Part shown: one piece after another, positions 31,196 to 43,779 of the stretch
Position numbering within the stretch: position 1 is the stretch's first letter
Layout: every line of letters starts with the position of its first letter
Assembly (NCBI GenBank): GCA_006384855.1
Contig: VCJN01001523.1
Location: forward strand, 1-64,000
Reading direction: 5' to 3'
DNA: 64,000 nt
DNA from: Tetraselmis striata
Lineage: Eukaryota > Chlorophyta > Chlorodendrophyceae > Chlorodendrales > Chlorodendraceae
Made by a program: the position numbers and the translations under genes
Notes under the pieces: model-generated
Seen by the model: only the letters and a program-made list of their open reading frames with translations
The model's database searches: none
Told to the model about the DNA's origin: nothing

Positions 31196-34100
31196 GTATC
31201 ACAAGCATATGATATCATATAATTGCAAAAATGCAATTTCGCCATAGCATATGACATAATATATAATGCTAAAACGTTTATTCGCTACTATGATTGCGCA
31301 CGTGCGGGTAGTCGCTGAATCACGAAACAATAAAGCGCGCGATATATCATTCTTTGTTACATTAAGAGCATATATTTACTACTATGATTGTTTAGTGTAT
31401 CATAGCAATGCCAATTTATAATACTCATGATTTCAGCAGCATATTGATAATTATCATGCTTGGATACAGCTTATGATTCCTGACGCGTTTTCAGGCAATA
31501 CAACATATGAGCTGTATGTATTTGGGTGGTAGTGTTGGTTTCACTGTTTGTTTCGGAGCCATTTCAACTACGTGATTGGCGTCTCTTATATGTTTGTATT
31601 AATACTACAATTAACACGCTGCCGAACATCATGATTTAGACAACACTATTAGCTGCTTCCCGCCGTGCAATATAGATGTGCATCGGCCGTGCGCCATGCT
31701 GCATCCGGCGGCGGTTCCAAAAACAAATATTCGTATTGTTTTGTCGATTCCGGAAATAAGCACCGTCGTCCGCAATACTAACAAGAGCAATAACGAGCTT
31801 GCTTCCACCGCGATGCGGTCCTATCTGTTCAATCCGTCGCCAGCCCCTTACAAATAAATAAAGGTGGGCCGACGACAGCATATATATACACTCACAACGC
31901 CGTTCGGTTGTGATGTATGTTCCAGCAACGCAGCAACTACATTATTTTGACTCACAGATGCTTTAAGGGTTGCTGCTGGTTTTGAAGCAGTTTCAGTAGC
32001 AACACCCACCGTTCCGTTAATATCGAGTTTCACGCGCGAGGTCCCTATCTTTGCTACCCAAAGCTGCGTGTATATAGTCACACGATATTGACGACATATA
32101 CCGTTTATTAGTAATTCTCGGCGCGGGGCCAAAATGTACACACTACGTATTTTTTGCTTGTCAGTGCGAATTATTTTACACTGCTATAGTATTGTGAAAT
32201 GATAAGTAGTAGTCTGCGCGGTATTAAATGCTACGTATCAGGGAAGATGAGGATTCTTAAGATGCTCAAATATGAATTAGAAATCGCCACATTTTGAGTT
32301 GTGGACATACAACGTGCTACTTGTACATAGTCCGTCCCCGCCATCACTGCAACACCATGACTTTGGCTAGAGTAGGTACCACATGGCGCAGACTCTCCCG
32401 TCTATCATGATGGAAGTTCGTTCGGGAATTAAAATAGAATGGAAATCGAAATAGAAAAGATAAAAATGTCATGATAATTTGTCTTTTCTGGAAAGAAATA
32501 AACTGACATATACATCAGTCATATTATTATTGCGAATTGATTTTGGATATATAGCGCTAAGGACATTTTTAATATTTTTGTGTATTCCCCATTTCCCCCA
32601 AAAAGTTTGCTTACGTTGTTTCAAAATAGACACCAAGAAAGAACGCGTACCAATGCACTGCGACAATGAGATCACGTCAACGATTGCTACATTACATACA
32701 CGTTACTACTAGTACGATGAGTACAAGGCCCGTATAATATATCGACGTCATGGTAGTACAAGTATTTGAGTAACTACTCATGCTCATTGCAAGCGGTTTA
32801 TTGTAACATGGCAGAAGGGTGGCAAATTTAGACACAGGCATGCACTGCCATCTACCATATAAATTGCGAGGTGAGTCTGTGCGTGCGTGAGTATGTCGCC
32901 GACTTTCGGAACGCATAGATCATAAGATATATCGACCGTGTATCCGTTGTACACCTCCACATAAGTCCGGGTTCTGCATTTTCGATCGCAAAGCGCATGC
33001 ATGGGCGAGGATAACGCCGGCTTCATGTGCATACTTGCTAACTACAATGGGAATAGTTCGGGCGAACGCCTATTGTGCGCTTTTTACCCACCCGCGTGAC
33101 AACACGACCATTTGTGGGCGCCCTTTAAAAAACAAGAAATCGGTGCATGATGCGTTGGCGCGGGAAAATTGCGGGTTGCGCCAACCGTCCAAACCTAGCT
33201 AGCTTTGAAAATAGCGGCACTCGTCGCACCAAACTCGGTGAATACGGCCCTTGGCATAAAGTTGCACACACCGTGCGTGTAGGGCACTGAAAGCATGTCG
33301 CTATATGCACGACGTGACACCCCAACGACAAGTTGGCCAATGTGGGGAGCAGTTTTGGGTCGAAAATGCTGTTGTTTTTGTGGCGAACACACGTAGGAGA
33401 GGCGCTCGATGGACCCCTTGGCGTAGGGTGATGCCCTACTATGGGGGCGCGTGGTGGAATGCCAGTTGCACCGTTTCGTGGGCGGGGTGGCGCGGTAGGG
33501 GCGTGGACTTTAATTAATATGAAATTCCTTAAAAAATGCTGTGGAAAATGGCATTTTGGCTGATAGATGTGTTTATCACTAGGAGGCGGCACATGCCAAG
33601 TGTTGGTGGTTCGTGGTCATCCACACACATAACTCTCTCGCACAGCCGGGTATGGGGCTTAGACACGGACTTGGCGCAAAGCCACGCGCCCGACATGGGT
33701 GGGCACATGAGGCAGTGAGGGGCAACTTGGATGATCATCTTTGGGGATTTTTCCGGGGCCCCCAAAAATCGAAGTTTTGATTTTAGAATATTGTTTTCGA
33801 CGCAGATTTGAACGAGCAATCGCGTGGTATTTTTAAAACGTTTTTTCTGAGCAAACCCTGAGAAGTTATAGCGTTTTAAAGCCAAGGGGGTGTTGCTGAG
33901 CGTGGCCGACACTGATGCCATGCCAGTATCGCAACGCCACATGTACTCGCCGCCGCCCACACGGCTGCACCCCAACCAAATGCACCCGAGCCCCTCGCCA
34001 ATGTGTTTCCTCACGCGTTCATGGCCATCCCGCCGTTTGGTTGCCTATTCACGCGCGTCGGCGTGTGCGTGATACCGATCATGGTTTTGTTGCAGGCGAC

Positions 34101-34360
34101 GCCCATCCACGCACCAAGTGCAGCGTGACACTGCTCTAATCAAACGTCTTTAAGCTTCGGTTTGAACCACTCGTCATGCATGTTGTATAAAACCCTCTGA
34201 GATTCCAGGGTTTCATCTCATATACCCTACGTTCAGGTACCCTAGACTTCTGAAGTCCTAAGACTGCCGAAAAGGGACCCCAAACTTTTGTGCAGGGGGG
34301 TAGATTCCGTCGATTCCCCCTTATGAATTATGATCATAATTCCGCGCCGGCCAAAATAAC
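31196..34360. other. AT-rich stretch, no supported gene
   Basis: Mostly short frames. One minus-strand frame of 97 codons at 31848-32141 (containing RVKLDINGTVGVATETASKP) has a less random composition than its surroundings but matches nothing I recognise. The segment 33080-34140 is more GC-rich and may be an old repeat. No domain was identified. Confidence 0.4.
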
Positions 34361-35084
34361 CGTCGCGCTTACTTGCTGACTACCGGTACGGGTACCGGTT
34401 GGCCGATCGGCCGCCCCCCGTCGGGCCGGTCGTCGCCGTTATTCGACAGGTCTACGTCAGGACCGGAGCCGGACGCTGGACTCGGTACAACGTCATCCGT
34501 CGCCGGACGACCGTCGCCGTTGCCGGACGGACGCCGGGCCCCGGGCGGACGCGGGGCTGTACAATATATGCAGCGACTACTACGATTGATCCTTATGACT
34601 CTCTCGATTCCAAACTCCTGCAGCAACGGGTCTACTTGTTATACATTGATTGCCACCTATGAACTAGCCATGTAGTAACCCTGGTATGTATGATGCCCGT
34701 TTCACAAATATTTTTACCATAAATTAATATACAGTAGTACGATATTTATGGGAAAGTGTACATCGGCACGCCACATATCACTACAGATATATAGTACATA
34801 TCGTATACGCGCCGCGAGCGCAGCCAGATTGCTACTATTATTACTACTATTGTTGTTATTATATTATTATTACTGCTGCTGCTGCTGCATGCTCTATGTA
34901 TACTGTGACAGTGAGGTCCGAATAAAACAATCGTGTATATACAGCAGCTGCTGTACACATGCGCGCATATATATACCGCAGTGGACGCGCAATTTTGTTA
35001 GCAGTGGCGTGTCGTTGTTAAATAAACGCATATAATACCGGCAGATGGGATGCTATAGTCGCTACCGCCTGTACGTCACTCCAG
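34361..35084. other. No gene seen
   Basis: There is a CCGG/GTAC-rich block at 34380-34560, AGCGACTA at 34572, and a trinucleotide-rich stretch (ATT/ACT then CTG) at 34833-34890. Confidence 0.45.
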
Positions 35085-36352
35085 AACCACTCATTGTTTT
35101 TTTTTTCGCCCCCGGGACAGGACTGGCACCAGTGAAACCCTTGCAGCGTCTCTACGACGGCCGTTTAGGCAGCAATCCAGTTACGGAAAGCCCTGGGTAG
35201 GCGACGCTCCGTTATAGTCATCAAGCAAATTGCCGAAGCATTTCGCAAGACTAATTGGAGGCCAGTGACGGAATTTCCAACACTGTTGGATCACCGTCTA
35301 AAACACTGCCATCAAAATACCCGGCACTGACCACGAAAGGTCCGCCCTACCCGTTTGGGCGTCGGCCCATTCGAGTAATGCGAGTTGGGGCAAGCCCCAA
35401 CCCGCGGAGCAAAGCATTTCGGGAGTGCGATACATGTGCAACAAAAAAGGCAATGTGAGGGAGGGCCCGACGCCATAGCTGGAAAAATTTCCCATTCCCA
35501 GTAAAATCCAGGGCGCCGTGAAGGGAGGGGGGGACCCCGCCCAAAATAAAGGCAGTTAAGTCCTCAGGCGTTGACGCACTAACCTGACTACTAATAAAAT
35601 CCCTGAACTCCGGAACTAACAACCCAAAATTATGACGGTGATACCCCCACCGCGGGCACTCCACCAACATATGTTCGATAGTCTCAGATTCACCTCCGCC
35701 ACATGCAGGGCAGTGTTCAAGGAACCGCTCAGGCATGGCATGAATCCGGGCCAATCGGCGGGCAGTGGGAAATACTCGGGTGCGTAATTGTATCATAATG
35801 TGCAACCCGGCCACAACCCCCGCGGGGACACCCACACCGTACTGTGGCAACGGGTTTGACGCATAGGACGCCTGGACATATATACCCCAGGTGTTATTGC
35901 GTGCTAACGATACCGACGATTCGTAACGCGCCCACACCGATGCCTTTACTAGTTTAGCGGCATCGCGCGCGGCTAGTGACCTCCACTCAAGTGGAAGGTG
36001 CGCCCCCTCAGCTAGCCCTACGTTCGCCCTAGCTAGTCGATCTAACCACCGCACAGTCCCCGACGTCCACGTGTTAGGGCGCGCCCGACTTGGCTGATCT
36101 ACTAAATGGGTTATACATGTATTCAAGTCGGATGCTTTAAGGAACGCCCGAGCCCGTGCCGCAGCGGCCGTAGCCTCTATGGGCGCAATATCCAATTCCC
36201 GCATCATCGGTGCAGTGGCTACCCCAGGGGAGTTTTTACCTACCCCAATGAGACAACGCAAGCACTGATTGAGTACAGTTTGTAATTTATTTGCGCCGCT
36301 AGTTCTATCCATGCCCCATACTTCACACCCATAAGTTAAAACCACTCATTGT
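35085..36352 (-). mobile_element. 5'-truncated LINE with 13-bp target-site duplication, copy B
   Basis: The 13-bp sequence AACCACTCATTGT occurs at 35085-35097 and again at 36340-36352, flanking the insertion. On the minus strand the insert starts inside the ORF at ...YGCEVWGMDRT, runs through the stop codon and 3' UTR, and ends in a poly(A) tail (T run at 35098-35107). This is the classic product of target-primed reverse transcription. Related 3' ends lie at 5217, 42880 and 9889. Confidence 0.9.
35347..36339 (-). pseudogene. LINE ORF2 C-terminal part
   Basis: About 330 open codons without disruption but lacking the endonuclease and the RT palm because of 5' truncation. It begins LTYGCEVWGMDR, the conserved RT thumb-connection (xxYGxExWG), and contains a C-terminal zinc finger CPACGGGESETIEHMLVECP (CCHC). 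It ends RITRMGRRPNG. The type of zinc finger is common to APE-bearing LINEs. The exact clade cannot be fixed without the RT. The intact frame points to a young insertion. Confidence 0.8.
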
Positions 36353-37236
36353 ATGTCAGCATTTTATGTACACACACAATTACTCTCGGGAGAATACGGG
36401 CACATTGTAACTAGCGAATAGTCGCTGCTATTTCGTAAATCTAAAAATGTTTTAATGGTGGCTTTTGAATAAATTGGACAACAGAGCGAATTCGCACGTC
36501 CTCGTAGACAATGCAGTTGAGTACCAAAGTAATGATTTTGACACGGATGTTACGCCGAGCTATGCTTCCTTCGCGACCAGTGGGCCGGTCTGGAAATTCA
36601 ATAATTAGACGATATATACGGAGGATACATATACCATGATTTATTTTTCATCGACAGAATCATCAAAGTACCCCCGAAATCTATTAAAAGATCTCGGAGG
36701 ACACATTTTTTGTATTCGCTCCTCAGTCGCTAGTTATTAGTCCATCCCTGCATGTAGCGACTTGGAAAGAATTCAAAATTTACCGGCGGTATTATCGATG
36801 CGGCGCAGCGACATAATATTGGAAGGCAAACGGCGGTCGACGAGCGTGTGCTGCGCATCACGGTGCTGTTTCTTATTGCTGGCGTTGCTCGACTACACCC
36901 GTGCGTCACTCAAGCACACATTACTACCGCCTCGACCCCGTACCTCGACCACACAGCCTGCTGCATGTGTTTTGGCACTCCTTCATACTCCTTCTGGCCC
37001 TCTTTAAAAAACATCAAGCGCACCACACCGCGTTTGCGGAGCGCGTCGTGGGGGAGGCGTTGCGGACAAACTCTCCCCGCGCCAGCTGGAGCTGCTTCCG
37101 AAATATTCGTACATTCGTACCTCAATTCATCAGTCTATGCCCGCAAGGGCATCTTCTCCGACACGCTCGCTTTCCAAGCCTACGCGCAATCCACTGGCGT
37201 GCGTTCCAGAGAGGCAGGCGCAGGTCCAGCTTGCTC
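36353..37236. other. Upstream region of the channel gene
   Basis: No separate gene seen. Open frames from 36848 and 36901 run into the channel gene but lack domain signal. They could include a 5' UTR or first exon. TAGTCGCT/AGCGACT occur at 36419, 36725 and 36755. Confidence 0.4.
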
Positions 37237-39341
37237 ATGTGCTCATCTGTTGTCGGAATGTGCTCCGGTAGGCTTGCGTCGGCCGCTACCGCCGCGGTGT
37301 CGCAGCGCAGCCGACCGCTGCCGCCGCGACTCGCTCATCGCTCCGTTGGACGGCCGTTGGGCGGCAGCGGCCCGCCGGTGGCGGCGGACCGCCAGAGCCG
37401 GTGGCTAGGCTGCGCCACCAGTTTGCAGGACCACACCGAAGCGAAACCCGAGAATGAAAGTACGGCATCGGCGCAGTCTGAGGGCGCAGATCAGGGCATG
37501 GAAGACGTGCTGGAGGACGAGCTGCGGTGGGAGGCCGAGAGGCAGTCCCAAGTGGGCGATCACCGCCAGCAGCTGTCGGCTGAGGACCCGTCCTGGGAGG
37601 AGCCGCTCGGGGTCATGGCCACGATCAGCATAGATGACGGGGACTCGGATCAGCTGCGCAAGCTACCCATGTCCGACATGGTGCGCAAGCTGGTGAAGAG
37701 CGATGTCGTGCTGCTGCTGGACATCGTCGGGACACTCCTCCTGTGTGCGTGCTTCGCGCTCGACACACTCCCGCTGAATGAGTTTGAAACGGTGAGGCCC
37801 TGCAGCGCGCTGGCCGATTTCAGGCGACGCCCCAATCCAGCACCGAAAAGTGGATATAGACAACGTGCATATATGAACCGTCTGATGGGATGTCTGTCTG
37901 GGTATGTGCGGGTAGGACTTGGTGCATGCGCTGGAGTTGGACACGACCTTCTACTTCACCATGCTCTACCTCGCCCGATGGTGCGTACAGCCGCCGGCAA
38001 TGAGCTCTCGCTAAATGGTGCCAGGGGTGCCATGGCTGAGACACTGCTTCTCTTCTGCTGTCAGGTACTCCAAGGGCCTGAAGCTCAACTTCATGCTGCG
38101 CCCGCTGTCGCTGGTGGATTTGGTGTCGCTGATGCCGCTCATTCTGGGCGATTCGTTCCGATCCGCGGCATTCCTGCGGGTGCTGCGCATTCTCAAGATT
38201 GCTCGCCTGCTGCAGGTATCCGATCTGCATAATCCGTGATATTATGCACCCCCCCCCCCCCCCCCCCCCTCTCTGGATTTCGAAGCGCTGAATCCGCCAT
38301 GTGCCGTGTGGCGTATTCCTCTGCCCTGGGTTTGTGCGCTGCAGGAGGAGGAGCTGTCGCAGCTGCTGACGCTAGTGACGGGTCACAAAGTTGAGATTCG
38401 GGACTACCAGCTCACGCTAGTCCAGGCAGCGTTCACGCTGTTCTCGGTCATTTTTGTCACAGCTGGCGTCATATATGAAATGGAGACCAGCGCGGTGCGT
38501 GCCCCCATCCGCACCCATGCCTTGAGTCCTGTGTACGTCTGCATTTTATGCTTGGGCCTGTGATGGTGTCGTATTTTGATGAGATTCATAAGCGAGGCAG
38601 CGCCGGTGCAGGGCGGTACTGCGCTGTCCTCAATATGTACATTGACCGTATCGCCAGCTCATACAGTCACCAACATACTGTCCCTGGCCTCGTCTCACAG
38701 TGTGGCAGGGAGGGTTACATATCTACATGACGTATAGTTATGTTGTATGCTGTCCATGCCTTGGTGCAGTGCTTCAGTCTCTAGCATGTGCCGGGCCCTT
38801 TTTCCATCGGTCATCAATCCTTTCTAGCAAACAATGTATTAGTTGGCTTTGAGTTGGATGTGTCTCGCAGTGTAAGAGCACCGCGCTACTAACCCCTGTC
38901 TGGATTGGCTGCCCCATGTCTTGCAGTTTCTGAAAGCAGAGTTGAAGTTGGCTGACCCCTCTCCGTGTGCATTTCCAGGGGCTGGAAACCTTCTCCTCCT
39001 TTTTTGATGCACTGTACTTTTCCATCACCACACTGACAACCGTGGGATTCGGCGACATTGTGCCTCAAAGCGCCGGGGGCAAAGCTTTTGTCAGCGCGGC
39101 CATCTTAGTGTACACTGTGCTGATTCCGTACGAGCTTGGCTTGCTCGCCAATAGCCTGGGACTGATGAACAGCAGGCAGGAGAAGGAGCCGGCAGTAGCG
39201 GCAAAGCCGTCGCTCAGCACTGTGCCAGGAGTGGCCTGCAAGGCATGTGGGGCGACAGAGCATCAGAGTGACGCTAAGTTTTGCCGAAAGTGTGGCAAAA
39301 CCTTGCGCGCCCACAGGCAGCAAGGCCCCCTGTCCAAGTGA
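37237..39341 (+). CDS. Six-TM voltage-gated-type K+ channel with C-terminal zinc ribbon, possibly plastid-targeted
   Basis: Five exons (37237-37791, 37916-37980, 38065-38215, 38345-38494, 38979-39341), all in phase, give 427 residues. S1 is at about 156-177 (VVLLLDIVGTLLLCACFALD). S2 follows as FYFTMLYLARW. S4 carries regularly spaced Arg/Lys (RSAAFLRVLRILKIARLLQ, 239-257). S5 is at about 279-302. The pore helix and filter are ALYFSITTLTTVGFGD, with filter TTVGFGD at 327-333. S6 is at about 341-363. The tail has CKACG...FCRKCGKTL, a four-Cys zinc ribbon. The chosen Met gives MCSSVVGMCSGRLASAATAA and a basic Ser/Ala/Arg leader that looks like a transit peptide. An earlier Met at 36901 is possible. 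Such channels conduct K+ across thylakoid, envelope or plasma membrane. Location here is inference. TGTAA lies near 39617. Confidence 0.85.
38249..38269 (+). repeat. C tract near 5' splice site of channel intron 3
   Basis: 21 nt of C, starting about 32 nt downstream of the donor at 38216. Confidence 0.95.
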
Positions 39342-41048
39342 GGGCATGTGGAGGTTCAACCGGAGCCCAACAGCTGCCTGTTGCAAACGGGTCTGCGCCA
39401 AGGCCACCTCATGATGGCATCTCTAGGGGCGCACTGGCCATAGGCATGCGCAGCAGCGAGTTCATAGTTGTGGCCAAGCTGGGCCACGCAGGGAATAAAT
39501 GTAGCTATGTAACACGGCTCGCGGCACAGAGACAGTCCCGCAAATAAACGCCATCACAATCAATATTGGCCCACATGGTTCTCTGAGCTCAAAAGGAATG
39601 GGACTCCAGCAAGGAACTGTAAATATCACAGGTGTGTGCGCTTTCCATAGTACAGTCGCAGCAGTGGCGGATATCAGTCGTATCACCACTGTTATGTTAT
39701 CATCACTGTTATTCTATTCTCACGCGTTCATATGGTTGCATCATGGTGATAAGTCGCACGCCGCGGGTGACATAAATGAATGCTCAGGAGCGGTCCCGGC
39801 CGCGTAGCGGGCGGTGGATAAGCAGATGATGCTTGTGAAGAGTTGGAATATTACATGAGCACCCGTAATTGTAATATTATTACTGAGAGACCCGCAGAAA
39901 CACCGTCATCACAACAATGTGTACATTGATCGTTGTTAAGTATTAACTGAGGTTGGGAAACGACAACCGAGTGATGCCCTAATCCTATAGCGGTGCTAGC
40001 TAGCCCTAGTCGGCCTGGTGAAATCGGTTTTACGATGCTCCGGAAATTTCCGGACGAATAGTCGTGCGCAGATCCGTACATCGGCCACTGGCATCCCCGG
40101 CACCGGAGGGTTGCTGGTGGCACCAGCTCTAGCAGACCCTTCTGAGAAAGTACCGACTATTTAGGCGGGACACGTACGCGGCAAAATCCATCCATTTTGC
40201 TGTTGCTAGCGACATAACAATAAATTATGAAATAAGAACAAAACAAGTAAATATACAATATGATATATTTACTATGAAAAATAAATCGTCCAATAAAAGG
40301 AATCATCCATACAACAAAAAAATGAGGCGTAATATCACCGGCGGCGGAATCGTCGCGCTAGATTCATTGATGGTGAGTATGGAGATATTGGGATACAAGG
40401 TACATCCCTTGTCCACTCGGTTGAGCGGTCGTCTCGTACGCGAGAGGTCCGGGTATCGATTTCTGGCCGATGTATTTTCGGCAATATCGTCCCGGCGTGT
40501 CCTGGGTTTCCCCGGTTGACGCATTAGCCCTTTGGGGTTCGAATGAGGCAATGGTCTACATTCTATGCCAGACCTACGACTGCAGTTGGCGCAAGAGGTC
40601 AAGTGCTGGGGCGGCTTCGGCCGATGCCCCGGGGCGAACTTTACTTTTACTTTTACCAACAGTCGAGCAATACGGCTACTATACGGTGTCATGATAATGA
40701 CGTGATGCATTATTGGCGAATCATGTACATGCCCACCTGAAGTCATCTGCTGGTGCGGTACCTACCAGCAAAATCATCGGGTAGCGACAATCTACTGCAA
40801 TATGTAGGCTCTTTCCTTCCACATTACTTTCCGTGCATTCTCTGGACGCTATCCCTGATTACCGGCTACTAACAACCTAGATTGCAATACACTTGCTTCT
40901 TCATGACGACTTCATAACATTAATATCATTCGTCCCAAACTCCGTCATGTCACGTTCAACCGTTTAAACTCCCTCTCAGTTCCGAGCAGCAACGGGGCTT
41001 GCTTCCGTCGCATACGGGCAAAACTACTGGTATTAATCGATCTGAACA
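39342..41048. other. Intergenic, no gene seen
   Basis: 3' end of the channel gene, then sequence with short frames only. The frame at 40274-40519 shows no domain. Confidence 0.5.
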
Positions 41049-41351
41049 ATGAGACTTCGCCGTGTAGTGGCCTGCGGCGTGCTGGGGTCCGCTTGCGGGT
41101 ATGTGACCGAGGCGTGCTACATATATATCGGCGGGGAGGGGGGTGATCTGACGCAGCTCGCGTTGTTCTCGCGACAAGGGATAACCAACTGCATTATTTG
41201 TGATGCCGCAGAAGCAACCACTGCCTTGGTGCCATGTAAGCACCGAAACTTTTGCCCGGCTTGTACTGTCTGGCTTCTCGAGGGGGTTAGAGACACGACG
41301 TGTCCCGTCTGCCGGCAACATACCGACGGTGGCCATCGAGTGTTATCCTGA
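41049..41351 (+). CDS. Small RING-HC zinc-finger protein (putative E3 ligase or fragment)
   Basis: A 100-codon frame with a complete C3HC4 RING near the C-terminus: CIIC (C1, C2), VPC (C3), KH (H4), NFC and PAC (C5, C6), then CPVC (C7, C8). Such RINGs recruit E2 enzymes for ubiquitination. The N-terminal half (MRLRRVVACGVLGSACGYVT...) has no domain. It may be a stand-alone short protein or the last exon of a longer gene, because no upstream exon was recognised. TGTAA at about 41419 supports a transcript end. Confidence 0.65.
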   Translation: MRLRRVVACGVLGSACGYVTEACYIYIGGEGGDLTQLALFSRQGITNCIICDAAEATTALVPCKHRNFCPACTVWLLEGVRDTTCPVCRQHTDGGHRVLS

Positions 41352-42879
41352 TTGGCTCTATGCATGCCGGCGCTGGAAGGGCTGAGGCATGGATCGCATG
41401 CAATGTTGGCAGTGATATTGTAAATCTGGAATTTATGACAGTGTTTCCAAGGACTTGGCATGTGCAACAGTGACACGTGTGTGTATCAAGCAAGCCATTG
41501 TCCGCCGCTTTAGAAGCATCACCCAAGACAGCAACATCTTCAAAGAAATCGAAAACACACCATGCATGCCAGCATTCGCGTGCCGTGGGGCGGCATGTGC
41601 CATGCACCAGCCTTGAGCACCTCATTCGGTATGTATTGTTCCTGCCGGCAATGCTCCCCTTCTATGTCCTCATTCCGCCTATAGCGGTGCTTGTGCGGGA
41701 CAAAGTACAATGATGGCGTGGCCATGTGCGCGAAAACCGCAATCGCCAGCAGGTTGCCCATGGCGAGGATGCACAGAATTAGCACTACACCCCAAAACGA
41801 GTTTGTCTCAGTCACCGTCGCCTGCGTTCACTTGCAGCCACCATAATTTGTCAATTGTCGGCCATTCTGATATTTTGCATGTGCTTGGGTTTATCCGACA
41901 TTTATTCGTGCTCGTATGCTGCCTGGACTTTGGCAACAGTGAATGAACATACATCACACAAATATAGTCAAATAAAATGCTAAATTGCAAATAAACACAC
42001 ACAGCACCGCAACCATGCTCTGGGTTAGCGGTGTGTGATCGATGTTTTACCCCCCCCCCCCCGCCCGCAAGAAAAGCAGAGAAAACTATGTTTTAACTTT
42101 AATTCTATTATTTCGAAATGCAAAATGAATACCATACCTTCCATCTTGTTTGCTGCAAAACAAAATCCATTATTATTCGATCCAGCTAGAAATAAGCCAA
42201 TCAAATATTATTACCACACCGATAACAACCTTCAGATAGTTACACGCATAATTCCCGTGTTGTTACAACTTGCAATGGAAATAATAATTTGGCAAAGAAA
42301 TAGCGTTACAATGACCATACTTTCCTTTCCGTGAAGTGGTTTTTGCCTCCCTAGCGTGGTATAATAATACGTTAATTTTGCCAGCTTCAAGAGGAGTGAG
42401 TAGCAGCAGCAATCCATATTTGTATAATAATTACATACATAATCACAATATTTCATCTTATCAAATTCTTGCTACTCATGATTTCTGAATTATTTCTAGC
42501 GTGGTACTCAAAGGCTCGAAGGCTTCGGAGTGCATGCTCATACTGTATCAAGCAGTTATACATGGCCAGTTGGTGTTTAATGCGCCAGTTGGTGATAAAT
42601 TAATATCGGTGGTACTGCTGGTAGTACCGATGGGCGAAATTGAATACCTTCGTTGGGATAAATTAATATCAAACATATCCGCGAAAAGAAATGATTGATG
42701 AACAATACCATTTCGGCACAACATTTTAATATAAAGACTCAATAATTCGTCGGGACGGTATATTACTGACAAATAAAATTCTGTTATTATCCAGCATGGC
42801 CGCATGACGTAAGGTCGCTATATCTTGCTAATCCTTAGTATATTTTATTAGTAGCAAGATTATTGCGTCAACACCCGAG
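41352..42879. other. Intergenic, no gene seen
   Basis: It contains a 13-nt C tract (42050-42062) and AT-rich sequence from 42070. The motif TGGGATAAATTAATATC occurs in related form near 42590 and 42655 as a short direct repeat (GATAAATTAATATC). Confidence 0.5.
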
Positions 42880-43400
42880 GATTTGCTTGCCTTTATTTTG
42901 GGCGGGGTCTCTCACTCCTTGCTTTTACTGGATTTTACTGCGAATTTTTCCTAGTTTATATGGCGTCGGGCCCTCCCGCAGCCTTATTGTCGCACATTTA
43001 TTATCGCACTCTCGGAATGATGTACAACGCGGGATGGGGCTACCCGTAGGTCGCTACGAGTATTTGCCCCAACTCGTTACTCGAATCGGCGACGCCGAAA
43101 CGGGTAGGGCAGACCTTTCGTGGTCAGTGCCGGGTGTTTTGCTGGCAGTGTTTTATGCGGCGATCCAGCAGTGTTGAAAAATGAAGTCACTGGCCTTTAC
43201 TTCTACTTAGTTTTGCTCCTGCGGCAGCAGTGTGCTATTTGACTGTAAACGGAGCGTCGCGCCTGCACAAGGCTTTCCGCAAGTGGATCGCTGCCCATGG
43301 ACGGCCCTCGTAGACTTACCCGTAGAAAAGGGTTTCACTGTTCACTGTTGCCAGTGAGTGTCAGTCATCATGTCCTGGCCTTGGGGGAGGAAAAAGAAAA
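42880..43400 (+). mobile_element. Decayed LINE 3' end, copy C
   Basis: Aligns with copies A and B from TTTATTTTGGGCGGGGTC through GGCGTCGGGCCCTCCC, ACGGGTAGGGCAGACCTTTC and GTCACTGGCC to a final GGAGGAAAAAGAAAAGG. It has many substitutions and small indels, so it is older than copies A and B. Confidence 0.75.
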
Positions 43401-43779
43401 GGTATCTTGCTGACGACCAATTGCTCGCTGCATTCAACGGGCGGGCTGAATCAGGGCTCATCGACTAAACCCTGCCGGGTTGTCGCCGTCCCCCGCCGCC
43501 GCCGTGATAGTAGCCGTCGGCGCCGCGTCGAAGCTCGACATGGCGACCTGCGACTCAACCAACTTCAACCTGGCGGCGGCGGATTCTCCCTGCCGTCCTT
43601 AAATCCAGCAGCAATACCAGCGACGAGCCAATAGCCGTTTCAAGTCGTTACGTCTGTTGTCGCTGAACAACCCCACCACTGCCTTTCCGTCTACCCTCCC
43701 TCTTTCAGCCCGCAACTCAGAAACTTCGTCAGCCATCAACTGTTGTGCCACGATAGCTGCGCCGTACGCCATCGTCAAG
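43401..43779. promoter_or_regulatory. Upstream region shared by the two 11-mer-repeat secreted genes
   Basis: The blocks TAAACCCTGCCGGG and CCTTAAATCCAGCAG(C/T)AA occur here and, inverted, upstream of the paralogue at 50090-50370. Conservation in both copies suggests the duplicated promoter and leader. CCTTAAAT may act as the TATA-like element. Confidence 0.45.

Noticed and set aside
36901..37236. In-frame N-terminal extension of the channel ORF
   Set aside because: Low-complexity sequence without domain signal. The Met at 37237 gives a better transit-like N-terminus, though a longer start cannot be excluded.
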